Positions 24,880 to 37,829 of a stretch of DNA of 64,000 bases are shown one piece after another (the first letter of the stretch is position 1; every line of letters begins with the position of its first letter). The position numbers were made by a program, and so were the translations under genes. Below the pieces are notes generated by a model. The model had not been told where the DNA came from, searched no databases, and was given only the letters and a program-made list of their open reading frames with translations. The DNA is from Nilaparvata lugens (Eukaryota; Arthropoda; Insecta; Hemiptera; Delphacidae), in NCBI RefSeq assembly GCF_014356525.2, contig NC_052507.1:58440053-58504052 (forward strand). Direction: 5' to 3'.

Positions 24880-25500
24880 TTTATTGAAGAAAGGGAGAAG
24901 ATAGAGATGGAGTGAACAGATGAAAAATAATATTTCAAACAATATTTCGTATATTTTGGAAAAATATTGCATGGAACAGGAAAACGAAAAAGAAGTGGGG
25001 TGAGTGGAAGAGAAAGTAAAAGAATGATGATCAACAATATTATTGGAAAAACATAGAATTTTAGGAAGTAATTGGAGGAAGTAGACTGAAATATAGTTAG
25101 AATAATATTACATGGAACAGGAATACGAAAAAGAAGTAAGGGTAGTGGAAGATGAGAAAGAAGGATTATGAAAAACAATTGTTAGGAATACACAGAAGTT
25201 GAAAAAAATACTAAAGGAAGTAGACTGGAATGAAGTTTGAGAATCAAATGGGGATGGGAAGAATTAGGAAATGAATAATCTGTATTAAAATGGAAAAGTG
25301 AAATTAGAATGAGTGAAAGGAGAAGAATAGTAATATTAAAATCATAGAATAGAAAGTAATTCGAGGAGATGAATACCCTTTCTCGAGAAAGGATAAAAAT
25401 ATTTCAATTACAAATAATTGGAGGAGGATCGAGGATTGTAGATGAAGATCGGGAAATTAATAGAGGTAGGAAGGGAAAAATGGAATGATAGGTGAAGGTA
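24880..25500. repeat. GA-rich tract with tandem units of about 137 bp
   Basis: The plus strand is purine-rich. Two adjacent units starting 'catggaacaggaaaacgaaa' (about 24970) and 'catggaacaggaatacgaaa' (about 25111) are clearly related. A third, weaker unit follows. The minus-strand open frame at 24864-25178 is the translation of this repeat and repeats internally. Confidence 0.75.
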
Positions 25501-26688
25501 GTGACAAAATAAAATTTTTGTCATACTTATTCAATTGCAGCTGTTTTCCATGCATTGAATCAAGCCGGTAAACAGCTGTTGCAGAATAAGAAAACATGTG
25601 ATTTCCATTACAGCATACTATAGGCCAGTTTCACACGGCAGAGACCTCGCTCCTGGAATATCATATTACGGAAGATCATATTTCATATTTTGCAGCTCTC
25701 CTGTACTTTCACATGGGGATCTTACGAATAAGCCGACAGATCTAACAACTATGCCGACGTTTGCTCAAACCTATGACTCATCACTTTTTCTCAAAGTCTA
25801 ACTTCCTTAAAAATATAGATAGAAGATTTCTGATTTCGGATTTGGATTCAGCGACCCCAAATTCTTTAAAGCGTAAGTCCCATTTTCAAAAATACCCGAA
25901 AACAAGGGAGTTATAGCTGTTTTTAATATAGTTTTCCATTATCATATGATTATATAGTACATACTAAGATAATAATACTCCTGCCTCACAAAGGGACAGG
26001 CAAAGGTTTTAAGAAGTTTTTGAACACCTGAGAAGTTTATACATAAACATTTTTGATTTTTAAAAGTTCTAGTTTTCCAAAAAAAATATTGAACTATGAA
26101 AAGATGAATCCAAATATGAAATCATAAATCATCACCCAATAAAATAGGAGGAAAAGGAATGTTGTACAGTAAAATTCACTGAATTTCAATTGTCATTCAA
26201 CAATCCAATTTATCAGGTTCAAATCGTTGAATATCACTTTAAATTCCCAGCAATTATTGACTATTTCTTTTTACAATCAGAAAAATCTATTATGAACATA
26301 CAGTATAAACATTGTGCTGATCTGAATCGATCTATGGTAATAATAGGAATTGAAAGAATAGAAAATGTCATGGCATTCCAAGTAGTGATGTGATGTCTGT
26401 GTATTAGAACTGCTGAGTTGATAATGCATACTGAAAAAAAGTCATGAATACATGAATAGCTCAGACCAGCCTGGCGACTTTGATGCTTTTGAAACCGGAA
26501 TCTTGTTTTATTTTTATTAAAGAATGATACGGAATGAAAACCATGTATCATAGTACAAAGCTTTGTATCATGAGTAAGATTGACGACAATCATGGCTTGT
26601 CGATTTTAGTTGCTGACCTAAATCCTCATTCCTCAGTCGTAGAACTATGGACCAAGCGCGAGCATTTGCCTTTTATGTCATACTATCC

Positions 26689-26901
26689 GTCAGGCTCGCT
26701 TCGCTCGCCATATCCGTCTAGCCAGGGGGCTCCGCCCCCTGGACCCCCGACTGGATCGTCCAGGAATGGGATCAGCAGGCTCGCTTCGCTCGCCTGCATT
26801 TTCCATTTGAGCATTTTTATCATAATGTTAGGACAATTCAGTCGGGGGTCCAGACTAAACGTCTGGCTAAACGGATATGGCGAGCGAAGCGAGCCTGACG
26901 G
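26689..26901. mobile_element. GC-rich MITE with gctcgcttcgctcgc ends
   Basis: Terminal inverted repeats of about 31 bp: 'ccgtcaggctcgcttcgctc' at the left, its complement ending 'agcctgacgg' at 26901. Inside are the palindrome 'ccagggggctccgccccctgg' and a second inverted pair 'ggacccccgactg'/'cagtcgggggtcc'. Its GC content is far above its surroundings. Confidence 0.85.
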
Positions 26902-27300
26902 CTAGTAATATAATATTCCCAGGATTGAAGTAGCAGTGCCCAATCAATTTTTCCGCGATAAATGCATTCAAATCTTCAACTTGGTGCCAACCTAACAAAG
27001 TCAACTCAACTTAATGCCAAGCTGACAAAATTATTAATTAAGTTGCCAGTTAACAACTGTTTCGAAGAGGTACTCTATTCAGATTATAGTTCTATAGTAA
27101 CATATGATATGAAAATTTCAATTATAATTAAGAGATTGGGAGAAAAAGAATAATATACATGCTAAAATACGAACTTTAAACCCTTAAAAACAACCCTTAG
27201 AGTTAAAATATTGCCAAAAGATTTCTTAGTGCGCCTCTAAAGGGCCAACTGAACATATCTACCAAATTTGAACGTTTTTGGTCCGGTAGATTTTTAGTTA

Positions 27301-27356
27301 TGCGAGTGAGTGAGTGAGTGAGTGAGTCAGTCAGTCAATCAGTGAGTGAGTGCCAT
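27301..27356. repeat. (GTGA)n microsatellite
   Basis: GAGTGAGTGAGTGAGTGAGT followed by CAGT variants. Inside the long inverted-arm element. Confidence 0.9.
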
Positions 27357-28223
27357 TTCGCTTTTATATATATAGATACCGTCGACACAAACTTATGAAA
27401 TTTATGAAAAGCTTGATAGCTTGAATAGTGATCTGATATTTGTTACACGTTTTTATTCTAAGACATAATATGTCTTAGACTAATATTTTTAATGTTTCTT
27501 CAATCGGCAGGAAAACTTTGGTTTTTCAAAGTTATCTTACTCCCTTATTTTGGGGTATTTTCAGAAATCAAGATAAATAACCTACCAAATTTCCTACACG
27601 AATACAGTGTAAGTTGTATTATAATAGCTAGAGTACTTACGTACTGTATAGTACAGTACCTGCTCGTTTTTACCGTATAATTATATGATAATAGAAAGCT
27701 TTATTAAAAACAGCCATAACTTCCTTGTTTTCGGATATTTTCGAAAACGGGACTTACGCTTTAAAGAATTTAGGGTCGCTGAATCCAAATCCGAAATCAG
27801 AAATCTTCTATCTATATTTTTAAGGAAGTTAGACTTTGAGAAAAAAGTGATGAGTCATACTTTGTGGAACCGTCGGCATAGTTGTTAGATCTTGCCTCTG
27901 CTTGCCTCGAGGGGAAAAGACGTGACAAAACGAGGTTCCTGGATAGGAGTCACCATGTGAAAGACACGATTTGACTCAATGTACTTCGAAAAAAAAACGA
28001 GAACACTGTTCAGTGTTCAAGTTGCACGTCTCCTATCGTGTGAAAGAGGCCATACTGTAAAGAGATCATAAGTTCTCTTTACAGTCGAGTATGTTAGGAC
28101 ACTTCTGAATCCTAATAACATCTGAGTAATTAATATACTAACTCAAATAATTAAAGAACTCATTCAAGGATTTTCAGTTATAAGAAATCATCTGAAATTA
28201 TAATTTAGGCCTTCATTATTTTA

Positions 28224-28344
28224 TTAGAGCTCGCAGGGTGAGTCTGTTATGAACTTGGCGCTACGGGCTAGGTCATGTTTATAGAATGCAGTAGCTCGAG
28301 CAGCACCAGGTAATGGTTTCTGTTTCTCAGCAATATCATTCTTT
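28224..28344 (-). CDS. Candidate terminal exon with adjacent AATAAA
   Basis: On the minus strand, 'cttatctaag' could be an acceptor at 28345. It is followed by 39 open codons (KNDIAEKQKPLPGAARATAF ... LARSAKFITDSPCEL) and a TAA that overlaps an AATAAA signal (28220-28225). The protein composition is balanced. I do not recognise it. It may be the last exon of a minus-strand gene or a fragment of a retrocopy. Confidence 0.3.
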
Positions 28345-28372
28345 CTTAGATAAGTATGACAAAAAATATTGT

Positions 28373-28496
28373 ACGTAACTTGTACGGTAACGTATTTACC
28401 GCATTCGTTTGATAATAATTCTGCCCTCAACTACGTTTCGGGCAGAAACAATCATACTTATGCGGTAAATTATCGTTACCGGACTTATTACGTAAA
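28373..28496. repeat. Inverted repeat around acggtaacg / cgttaccgg
   Basis: 'acgtaacttgtacggtaacg' and 'cgttaccggacttattacgt' are inverted complements, with 'atttaccgca'/'tgcggtaaat' as inner arms. Small MITE-like structure. Confidence 0.7.
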
Positions 28497-28649
28497 GTAC
28501 TATTATTGATTGATTATTTCTCTGTTTTGTTGTGAACAAGTTTATAGAGTCAACTGGAGTTCGGTAATGGTCTAACATGTAACAATCGAAACTAAAATAT
28601 AAGATTATTTCAATAAAAAATTGTGATTTTGACAATATGAAGTATGACA

Positions 28650-29928
28650 ATATATGTAGTTTCCATTGAATTTATGTTATTCATCCACTAGAGTGAGATA
28701 TTGTACAAGTATCATTATATTCGTATTCATCATGAGCACTATGGAAAGTATGCATTGTCGATTCATGAAAAGAAAAGCCAAATCATGAGGAGATAATGAA
28801 ATGACGATGAGGAGAAGAAGATGAAGCAGAAGCAGGAGCTGCAGAAATAGGAGAAAAGAACAGACAAGAAAAGATACAATGTTGGTAACCAGCAAGAAGT
28901 GAAACAAGTGGAAGATGAAGAACACATTCAAAGGTAGTATATCATACAGGTAACAACTTACCGTACTTTAGACTTTACACGTTAAGATTTACCGGGGAGA
29001 TGAGAACACGTTCAGATTGTTAAAGCGACTCGATGCAGAATAGAAGATGATAAAGGTGAGGGGTGGAGAGACTACTAAATAAGGATAATATCAGACTGCT
29101 TTGATTTATTTCACTTCTTCTCACTATCCCCGTGATTCCATTTCTTTTCTCTTTCTTCTCCTTCTTCTTCTCTTCCTCCTTCTTCTTCTTTTTCTTCTTC
29201 TTCTTCTCCTTCTCATTCATAATTATCATCATCATCATCTTTCCATTCCCAGCCTGTAGATGATACGTTCCTCTTGATTGCACGATGTGTTTGGACCGTT
29301 ATGTATGGGATTATAGCCAAAGTTAAGCCCTCGGGAAAAAATCGAGATATAAAAAAGGTTAAACATTTTGAAAGACCAATATCAAGAAAAGGGATCAGTG
29401 TGAGTTAACGAGATGTTTAACAAATTGGAGAAGTTGAGAGATTAGGTAAGTGATACGTTGAGCTTCTAATGCTGTATAGTTTGTGTTGGTTGTGTAAAGT
29501 GAAGGTTCTATCTTTGATACGATTTATCTCAGAATCGTTTGAACATGGGAAAATATAATTTTTAAACTGATAATACAGACTTCAGTAGTTATTCTTTGCT
29601 ATTCAACAACAAATCGTGAACCGTTAGATGAGTCCCTTCACACTTGAAATAAACTTGTTACGACTAATATGTTCTATGTTAAGCATATCAGTGGAATGTA
29701 TGTTTTATTATATTATGAATAGTGTGAGAATATTATTTAAAAAAAGGCAGTTTGTAGCTATGGTGAAGGCGATATTTTCCAGCTCAAAATTTTAAGTATT
29801 TTTATTCTTCATTTTGTGAATGTAAAGTTTGTTTCATGTTTTTACGAAAGTTTTATCCAAATTTTTTCATTCTAATTCATATTTCCAGATTGAGGATTTG
29901 GTGTAGAAATTGAAATGGACATAACCTA
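28650..29928. other. No gene seen; purine/pyrimidine tracts
   Basis: GA-rich at about 28765-28930 and a (TTC)n/(ATC)n microsatellite at about 29145-29240. Remaining frames are stop-rich. Confidence 0.45.
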
Positions 29929-31386
29929 TCTCTATACTTATAAAAGGCTAAGCCCCGACAGACTGAAATCACACCACAGCCCAAACTACTGAGCCTAAAA
30001 GCTTGAAATTTTGCACGATTGTTTATGGTAGCCTGAAAACATCCACTAAGAAAGGATTTTCAGGAATTTGCCCCCCTGAGGGAGCTGGGGCCCCCCCAAA
30101 ATTTTGTACTTTTGAACCGCTCATTTCACAGCAAAGTCATGAGGAACTTTTTTTGTTCAGCTACGAAAAAAAATTAGATCTATGCAGAAAAATCTCGATC
30201 AGGAGCACAGGGGGGTCCAGGAGAGGGCATTTTTCAAAAATTTTGATGTAAAATCACACTACAGCTCAAACTAATTGTCCTACAGACTTGAAACTTTGCA
30301 CAAATATTCTTCAAACATGCTAGACGCGCACTAAGAACGGATTTTGAGATATTTTGCCTCTAAGGGTTTCAAAGGATGGAAAAGGATCCTATTAAGTAAG
30401 GTTATGAACATGGTAAGGTGAGTGCCATATGGAAATGAGATAATTTATTTATTGACATGTGATATTCTAACATATGTTGTAATCATTGGAAATAACAAAA
30501 TAATATGATAGAAATCCAAAAAAGAACATCTGTTCTGTTATTGCTTTCTACCTGATTCCACTCAACCTCAATTTTATTGTTCTGATAATTGATAAATATG
30601 TTTAATAATATTATAATTATTGATATAATAAAAGTATTGTTTTAATAATTAATTATTATCATTAATATAATAATAGTATTGTTTTGGTAATCAATAAATA
30701 TTTTTATTTTCACAAATTCTGTATAATTTATAATGGTGAATGTGAAACAGCTGCATCAAAGAAATTATCTCAAAAACATATGTCTAGGAAAACCATAGTT
30801 TTGAACTTCGTTTTCCTGATGCAATGTATAAGCCTACACGTGGCATGTATTATTAATTTTCAGCTAGAAAAGGTTTTTGAGACTGCTAAATAAACGTCTA
30901 CAGTTTTATCAATGCTGTATCGGCAATATGAAAACGCATGCAGTTAATATGTCTTTAAATAAAGGTGTTGATATCTACATGATAATTATTCTCTACCACT
31001 TTTATTTAATTAAAATTTCAAAATTATTCAAGCCTTGATACTGTAGAATGATTGACTCACTGTACAGTCAGTCGAAAATTTTAATATTGAAATGAGGGGT
31101 ATTTTGGCAAGCTGAACAAAAAAGTAAGGTCCTATGCACCTTTTTGATATTATTTCTTCAAATGAAAAATGAGTTTTGTGGGTTGTCAAAACTCCCCCTG
31201 AAAGAGAACTATTCATTTTATCCTATCTTTTAGTAAAATAACAATGATTTCTTCATTGAATAACATCTATCTTGCCAACAAGAATCGAGCTCTTTGTGAA
31301 TTTAGATATGACCTACACTTTAGATTTATATAATTCATTACGTCAAGTTTTAAAATAGACCCTTGCGAAGCACGGGTTTTTGCTAG
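29929..31386 (+). mobile_element. Non-autonomous Helitron with both ends
   Basis: The 5' end TCTCTATACTTATAAAAGGC follows an A. The 3' end has a short GC hairpin region ('gcgaagcacgggtttttg') then CTAG at 31383-31386 before a T. A|T insertion without target duplication fits Helitrons. 1,458 bp, no Rep/helicase. The interior matches 10541-11530. Confidence 0.75.
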
Positions 31387-32579
31387 TGTATAATATTTGA
31401 ACAATTTGAAACTAAACTAGGAAATTGAAGAAGTTTTGGGCAATAGCCTGTTTTTTATTTTTCGATCACTGTATTTTTTTTAACCTGAAAAATAAATAAA
31501 TATTATGAATTTTCTTATGATAATATTGGTATGGTATCCTTACCCAGTGATGGGATTCTTTATCTGGCTCTTTTGCGGAAAACTCCACGAAAAATCTCAG
31601 CCACTGTTACTTCATTGAACACTAACTATATTCTAATGAAGTCCTTGTTACCAGTCAGAGACGAACTCACTACATTCGAGTGAGATGTGGTTGAAGTTGT
31701 GCCGTACTCAGATTATCAGTTCTAACTTTTTCCCAGTGATTTGATCACGAAAACCGATAGAAAACGGCGCAAATAAAAAGAAAATGGCGGCGAACTTTTC
31801 TGGAACGAGTCTATCGAGTTCATATAATATATAGGTATAGTGAGGAGGCTTAAGTAGAGTTCCACTGATAACCGTGTTAGAGCATTGCTATACCAGATCC
31901 TGAATTTCGAGAATCGATTTCAATCCAGAGAAAAACGTTTTCCCTGCAAACTTTCGACCGTAGAGAGAATTTTATTAGGATCACAGCTGGAAATTTCGAG
32001 GGAGAGAGTTATAAATACAAGGAGATAAACGGAAAAGAGAGAGAGAGAGAGTGATTGAGAGTGTACAGGAATGGCCGTGATATATGTATGCCTTGTGAGA
32101 ACTTTTTCAATCTATTAAATTTTGAATTGCCGCTGGTCTTCCACTGTATGTTTACTGGAGACCTTTGGATTTCTCTTTTGTTGAATTCATTATACAGTTT
32201 CATTTGCAGTCAAGGTTTTCAGAATCCTCGTCATGATATTTATTACTCAGTCTAATATTTATTCGGAACTGAGGATCATCATTCACACAATTTCGAAAGG
32301 TTTCCTTCAGGCGTACACAAAAATATAGAGAGGCTTTGAACAGGTATTTTAATCACGAATTACTGTATGGGTACGGGTGTGTTTCCTGGAAAAAAATTCG
32401 TCGAAGAAATGAGATTGCCAATTATAGAAGCTGGAGTTCTGCTGCATTGTATACTTAGATCCAGAGAAATGAATTAATTATTCGTTCATTCACGAATAAA
32501 AAGCCTACAGGAACACAGGCTCTTGAGAGCTTGTTTCCAATCCTTCCATTCCCCAAGTAGAGATATTTCCAAGTTATCT
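31387..32579. other. Intergenic or intronic, no gene seen
   Basis: AT-rich. A short stretch near 31770-31800 ('aaaatggcggcgaac') is mildly GC-rich. GAGA run near 32037-32050. Confidence 0.4.
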
Positions 32580-34060
32580 GGACATCTTTTTACTTCATTG
32601 TTCTTCCTCGTATTCTCTTAATACTCTTTCACTAGTATTTTTCAACTTTCAGCAAATTATCCATCCAACTTTATCTCAAGATTCTTCCACATCATCTTTT
32701 CAAAATCACATTATTTTCTCTATCTTGACCTTTCCAATTGTCTTCTTTTTTCTCTCCTTCTTCTTGAATGTTTCAAGTTTCCCTTTCAGCTACTCCCTAC
32801 TATTCTCCATCTTTTCCACCACTTTCTAAACCTTCCCCTAATCCACCTTATATATTTCACACTACTACACCCAATTTCCCTTCTATTATTTTTGTCTTCT
32901 ATCTTTCTTCTGTCCCTCTCCTTCAACGGACGATTCTGTTATACATGTGAACTCGATAAAATAATACTAAATTATACACTTTACATCCCTGAATCTATAC
33001 GTTGTTTTAATAGCCCGAGGACTAGAGAAAGAATACTATAGTAATATTCACTTCAAATTGTCAGCATCTGTTTTATGGAAAGCGTTGGTGCTATTTAGAA
33101 TAAATTCTGATGGTTTGAAGTAAATCTCAGTTGTATTGTAACGGCTGGGAGGATAATATACAGAATAGCATCTCCATTCCACTCAGTTGCATGCCTTTTA
33201 AGGTGTGTTAACCGTCTGGTACTTCTTTCCAGTTGAAACTCACTTTTACTCGACTAAAACTTGGTTATTCTCTCTTTTCTCCCACTTGATTCCTACCATT
33301 TATCACTTTCTCTCTCTCTTCTTGGGGGAAAAATAATCATATTTTTGAAACCGTTTCGGTTAGATCTTTAAATTTAGAAGTAAAAATAGAAGTTGGCGAT
33401 AATTTTTTCTTCTCCAAATCGATTATTTGGTTGTCTCTCATTGGAGAAATGATTACTTTCTTGTAACCATCTGGTCGGTTAGGAGTTCAAATCAGAAAAA
33501 AAAATAACCTGACATTTTCTCATCGAACAGTACAGTCAAAATATTTTGTGTTGAACCAAAAGCAAGGTAATTTACCTACTTTTTCTCCAACACTCCAAGT
33601 TTCATTATTTGAACTTAACTCCCCTACACATTTTTTTCATTTTTCATCGGGTTGTTTACTGCTCATCCTTCTTCTACTTCTTCATATTTGTATTTCTTTC
33701 TCTCTCACTCTCTTCGGTATCATATCTGTCCTCCGTCTCTACCCACATCAAATATAATATTTCAGATCTCCCCACTGTTTAGTCTCCTTTTACTTCATCT
33801 TCTTTTACTTCCTACTTTAACTACTTTCATTTTAGTTATCCCAACTATTTCTGTTCGTCCGGCTTCCTCAACTTCCTTCTTCAACTCTCGATTTTTTTTC
33901 TCTCGCCATTTATCTCTCTCCTGCTTCCTCATCTTTCAGATTAATCCTCCAATCTACTTTCCATCTACAACCAACAAAACTTCTTACTCCTTGTTATTCC
34001 TCTTCATCTTCTGATTCTCCTTCCCCCTTTTCTTCATCACGCTCATTCTTTAGCTCTATC
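32580..34060. repeat. Two long polypyrimidine tracts (plus strand)
   Basis: CT-rich at 32580-32940 and 33550-34060 with 'ttcttctacttcttc'-like words. Open frames here (for example 33652-34014) are Ser/Leu/Phe strings from composition. Confidence 0.65.
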
Positions 34061-34600
34061 TCATCAATTTAGTATATTGTAACATACAAGAAATCTAATC
34101 TAATCTGATCAAGTATTGTGAAAAATGATAAGTAAAGTATCTGGACTACATTAGAATTTATACGTACACTTTCATGGCGGATAAATAGAAGCATATCATC
34201 GATTCAATGAAAATAATTATGGTTAGTTGAAATAAGGTGTAGTAAGGGTGGAATTGAATGAAACATTGATGTCCCTCATTGATCTGCGCTGGAGAAAATT
34301 GCAAGAATAATATTATATTAGGCCTTCAAAATATCTCATTTCTAGTGTTGTTTCATGATTGATACCTAGTTTTGCTAATATTCCATTGATAAAAGTAAGA
34401 TGTTCCACTTGGAAAACCTGCTAATTGATAAATAATCGAAATTCAATTTGGTAGGTGGAGTTGGTGGTGGAAAAGTTGACTGAAATTTCGAGTGTTGAGT
34501 AGTCGAGCAATTCGGGCCACCTGCGAGCAATAAAAAGCGCACAGTCTAATGGCGGGAGCATGCCAACATACGACCGACATCATTAGGAAGAAGAGTACCG
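34061..34600. other. No gene seen
   Basis: AT-rich, short stop-rich frames. Confidence 0.4.
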
Positions 34601-34601
34601 T

Positions 34602-34825
34602 TGCCAGAAGAAGAAGAAGAAGAAGAGAAGAAGAAGAAGAAAGAAGAAGAAGAAAGAAGAAGAAGAAGAAGAAGAAGAGAAGAAAGAAGAAGAAGAAAGA
34701 AGAAGAAGAAGAAGAAAGAAGAAGAAGAAAGAAGAAGAAGAAGAAGAAAGAAGAAGAAGAGAAGAAGAGAAGAAGAAGAAGAAGAAGAAGAAGAAGAAGA
34801 AGAAGAAGAAGAAGAAGAAGAAGAT
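34602..34825. repeat. (GAA)n microsatellite
   Basis: GAA/AGAAG repeats with AAAG interruptions. Produces spurious Lys/Glu/Arg and Ser/Phe/Leu open frames on both strands. Confidence 0.97.
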
Positions 34826-37337
34826 GGACAGAATATAATACTGGTGATACTGCAAAGAATAGTGATCAAGAACTAAAAATAATAGAAACGACAATATCAA
34901 GGCTGGAGGAAAAAAGTGAAAGTTCCAACTTTAATTGCCTTTCATTTGAGACAATCTCTCTTCTGGCTGGCTGTCTCCTCTCATCAACATGATCCAGCAT
35001 TGTCCTTCCAAATCCAAATTAATTAATTGTTATGAAACGACATTGTTCTTGCATGACGTAACCACAGCCCACATTCAGTTAGTAATGGTTCTTGAATGGG
35101 TAGGGTGGTTTATCAAATTATAGTGAAGGACCATTTTCATCATTTCATTGGATAACAAGATTTCATACCTATACTTTTTTTGACAGTTTGAGTTTTATCA
35201 ACCAGTCACAAGAATTGTGGAACAGTTGTTTGGTTATCCTGCAGTGAACCTGAAAATATTATATCAGCAAATATATCATCTCAAATAATTTCACAGATCA
35301 ATCCTAATCCTGGCAAATTCTGATCCCAGATTTTTCTCTAAGAGACAATTCAAGTAGAGCAAATACATTTCGAGAAGATTTTAGCAAAATTAAATTCTTT
35401 TTACTCCATTCATGATATTTTTCCACTTCTTCATTCGAATATTTATTTCAGCTTGGCTCATTATACAAGAATACTTATTTGTTAATGCTGTGATATAAAT
35501 ATTGTCAAAATAATAGAGAAATAGTAGGAGTAATTCTTCTGTCTAATAAAATATAAATGATTATAATAATAATAATTATTGTCACAATAAGAGACCTGAG
35601 AACCAAGCAAATCCTCAAATACAGTCGATTCTTACAGCGACCAAGTACAATTCTATTATATTTTAAATTTTCATGTCTCTCCCACTCAAATATGGCTACG
35701 AAAATGAACAATACGTTCCAGAGAAAAACTGGCTCGTACAATCATGTGGCTCCTACAAGATTCCATACAATTACTACCACAATCGTGCGAAGAACATTAA
35801 AATAAAGTAAACTCGGACAGGCAAATAACAGACTAGTTTATTGAGAGAGATGTACTTCTGAAGTGGAGTCAGAGTTAATTTGAGAATTATTCACACCCAC
35901 AATATGACTCACTTCTAAAATAAAGTACAACTGAGAAAAGAAAAAAGCCTAGATAGGTTATAAGTTGTTTTTATCTCTGTGAAGGAAGCACACAGCTATT
36001 GAACTTATTAGCATCAGAGCTTGCATGAAATGCATAGGATATGTGGGTGGAGTTTTGCATACATCCTACAATTGGCCTAATAATAAAAGTTGAATAAAGC
36101 TGAATACAATGATTTTCTGATTCATGTTGATCCTCCAAATCCAATCTATTTTGAAGTATTCAAAACACTGTATTTCAAAAATATCTATTATATTTTCACA
36201 ATAAATCCTCATATATTTTTGAAACATCTTCTTATTGTGAAAGTACAATTATAGTTGAATAATTATTCCTATAACTATTTTTGTCATTCATTTATTCATT
36301 CATGGACACTCATTAATAATATAATTATGGTTATAGTAGACAAATCGTGATACATGAGTGTTCAAGCTACTATTCTCTCGAATAAGCAAAAAAATTGCAA
36401 TCTTCATCGAAAGATGATTTTCTATTATTTCTAACGAATAACAAAAAATCTTCTGAGGATTTAAAGCTAAACTCCTAACAGTTTCATAGGGTGAGTATCA
36501 TTTTTTTTAATTATTTGATATACTGTATCAAATTAATGTAGGCCTAATCACCCGCAAAGGCAATACTGAGATAGTAAGATACTAGATAATCTAAATTTCA
36601 TGATTTTCAGTAACTCACTTGATTCCAGTAGTAGCTTCTTCAAGACATGATTCCAGTTAACGTAGTCAAATATGCACTTCCAAACAGAATTAGTAAAACT
36701 TCACTTAAACGATAAACAATCAAGGTATGCCTGAAGATAGATGGCAAGATCAGCCTCACTATTCACTGTTGTCACTGTATAGGAAATAAAATAATTTCCT
36801 GTTAATCAATTTTCAAATTAAATGCGATTTTTTCCATCGAATAGAAAATTTATTGAATTATAATTGAGCGCCAGAATCAATCATGAATCTTTCACAATAT
36901 AACTGTCAACTTAAAAAAAGGTCAACACACATCAACTTCCGAGAGCCGGTCAAAAGTAACGAGGAGTCAACTAACTTATAACACTGTGCACTCTTGCAAC
37001 TCGTTTGTTTACAATATTCCAAATTTTAAAACACGGTCAATTCATAAATGAACGAACAAACTTCAATCAAAATTTACGCTCTACAACAATATTATTGATA
37101 ACTTCTACACTGTCAGTTTGGGAAACGATCAATTTATGCTCAGATCAACACACAAACGCCGGTTAGAATTTACGCGAGGTCAAACTAGACCGCGTTTGTT
37201 TACAACTGACTGCAGAGTAGGACTGAGATACTCGCATCTCGCATCTTCAGTGCTCTGAAGAACTGGAAGGAGCGTCCACAAGAAACTAGAAGCTTACTCA
37301 ATCATTTTCTCTCTTTCTCTCCCGCCCATTACCGTAC
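34826..37337. other. No gene seen
   Basis: AT-rich DNA, a short ATAATAATA run near 35560, and stop-rich frames. From about 36950 the composition shifts toward a promoter-like, less AT-rich stretch. Confidence 0.4.
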
Positions 37338-37520
37338 CTCTTCCACTGTCCGACTCATCCTCTCTTGTAGGCGTTCTCTCTCACTCACGAAAAAAGGCAC
37401 ACACGAGCTGACTCCGGGTTCCAGCATCATCATCAGCAGCAGAGATCTGACCGCTAGAATTGTGGAGGGGGGAATCCGAAAAGACCACTGCATCTGAGTT
37501 CGGTCCACGTTGATTCTAGT
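37338..37520 (-). promoter_or_regulatory. Possible promoter / non-coding first exon
   Basis: A less AT-rich stretch, with a GAG|gtacgg donor at 37338 on the minus strand preceded by pyrimidine- and GAGA-type sequence. It is placed where a 5' UTR exon for the gene whose ATG is at 22936 might lie. Evidence is compositional only. Confidence 0.18.
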
Positions 37521-37829
37521 TGAATAACTAGTTGAATAACGATGGACGTCAACTATATGCAACTGGTTTGCCTTATCACTAATATTGTCGACTACCCACA
37601 TTTTGGGTACTTTGCATTGTCAATTAATTACTAGGTAGTTTTGATCGAATTTGAAAAGGTAGGCTACAGTTAGTTTTTAGAACAGAATAGAGAGGTTCAA
37701 ATAGAAAACTTTTGATCATCTGAAGAGTCAGGCTTTATCGAATATTTATCGTTACCGAGAGCAATATTGTAGTACAGTATTATTATAGGTATGTTATATC
37801 CTGAAGAAAAGAAATGCTTAATAAAATCT

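Larger units (their letters stand above)
25608..28060. mobile_element. Long inverted-arm element, about 2.45 kb
   Basis: The left arm (25608-25960) and right arm (about 27675-28060) are inverted copies. They are best conserved at 25735-25930 versus 27700-27890 (agatctaacaactatgccga; cagcgacccCaaattctttaa region). Outer ends are TTACAG(C/T)AT...GGCC..TTTCACACG. The centre has no transposase. It contains the GC-rich MITE at 26689-26901 and a GTGA microsatellite. It could be a Foldback-like or large MITE-type element. Confidence 0.75.

Noticed and set aside
27301..27356. CRISPR-like or telomere-like repeat
   Set aside because: It is a simple GTGA microsatellite; no spacer pattern and no TTAGG units.
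34549..34992. Open frames of Lys/Arg/Glu or Ser/Phe/Leu repeats on both strands
   Set aside because: They are translations of the (GAA)n microsatellite; no start context, domain or splice support.
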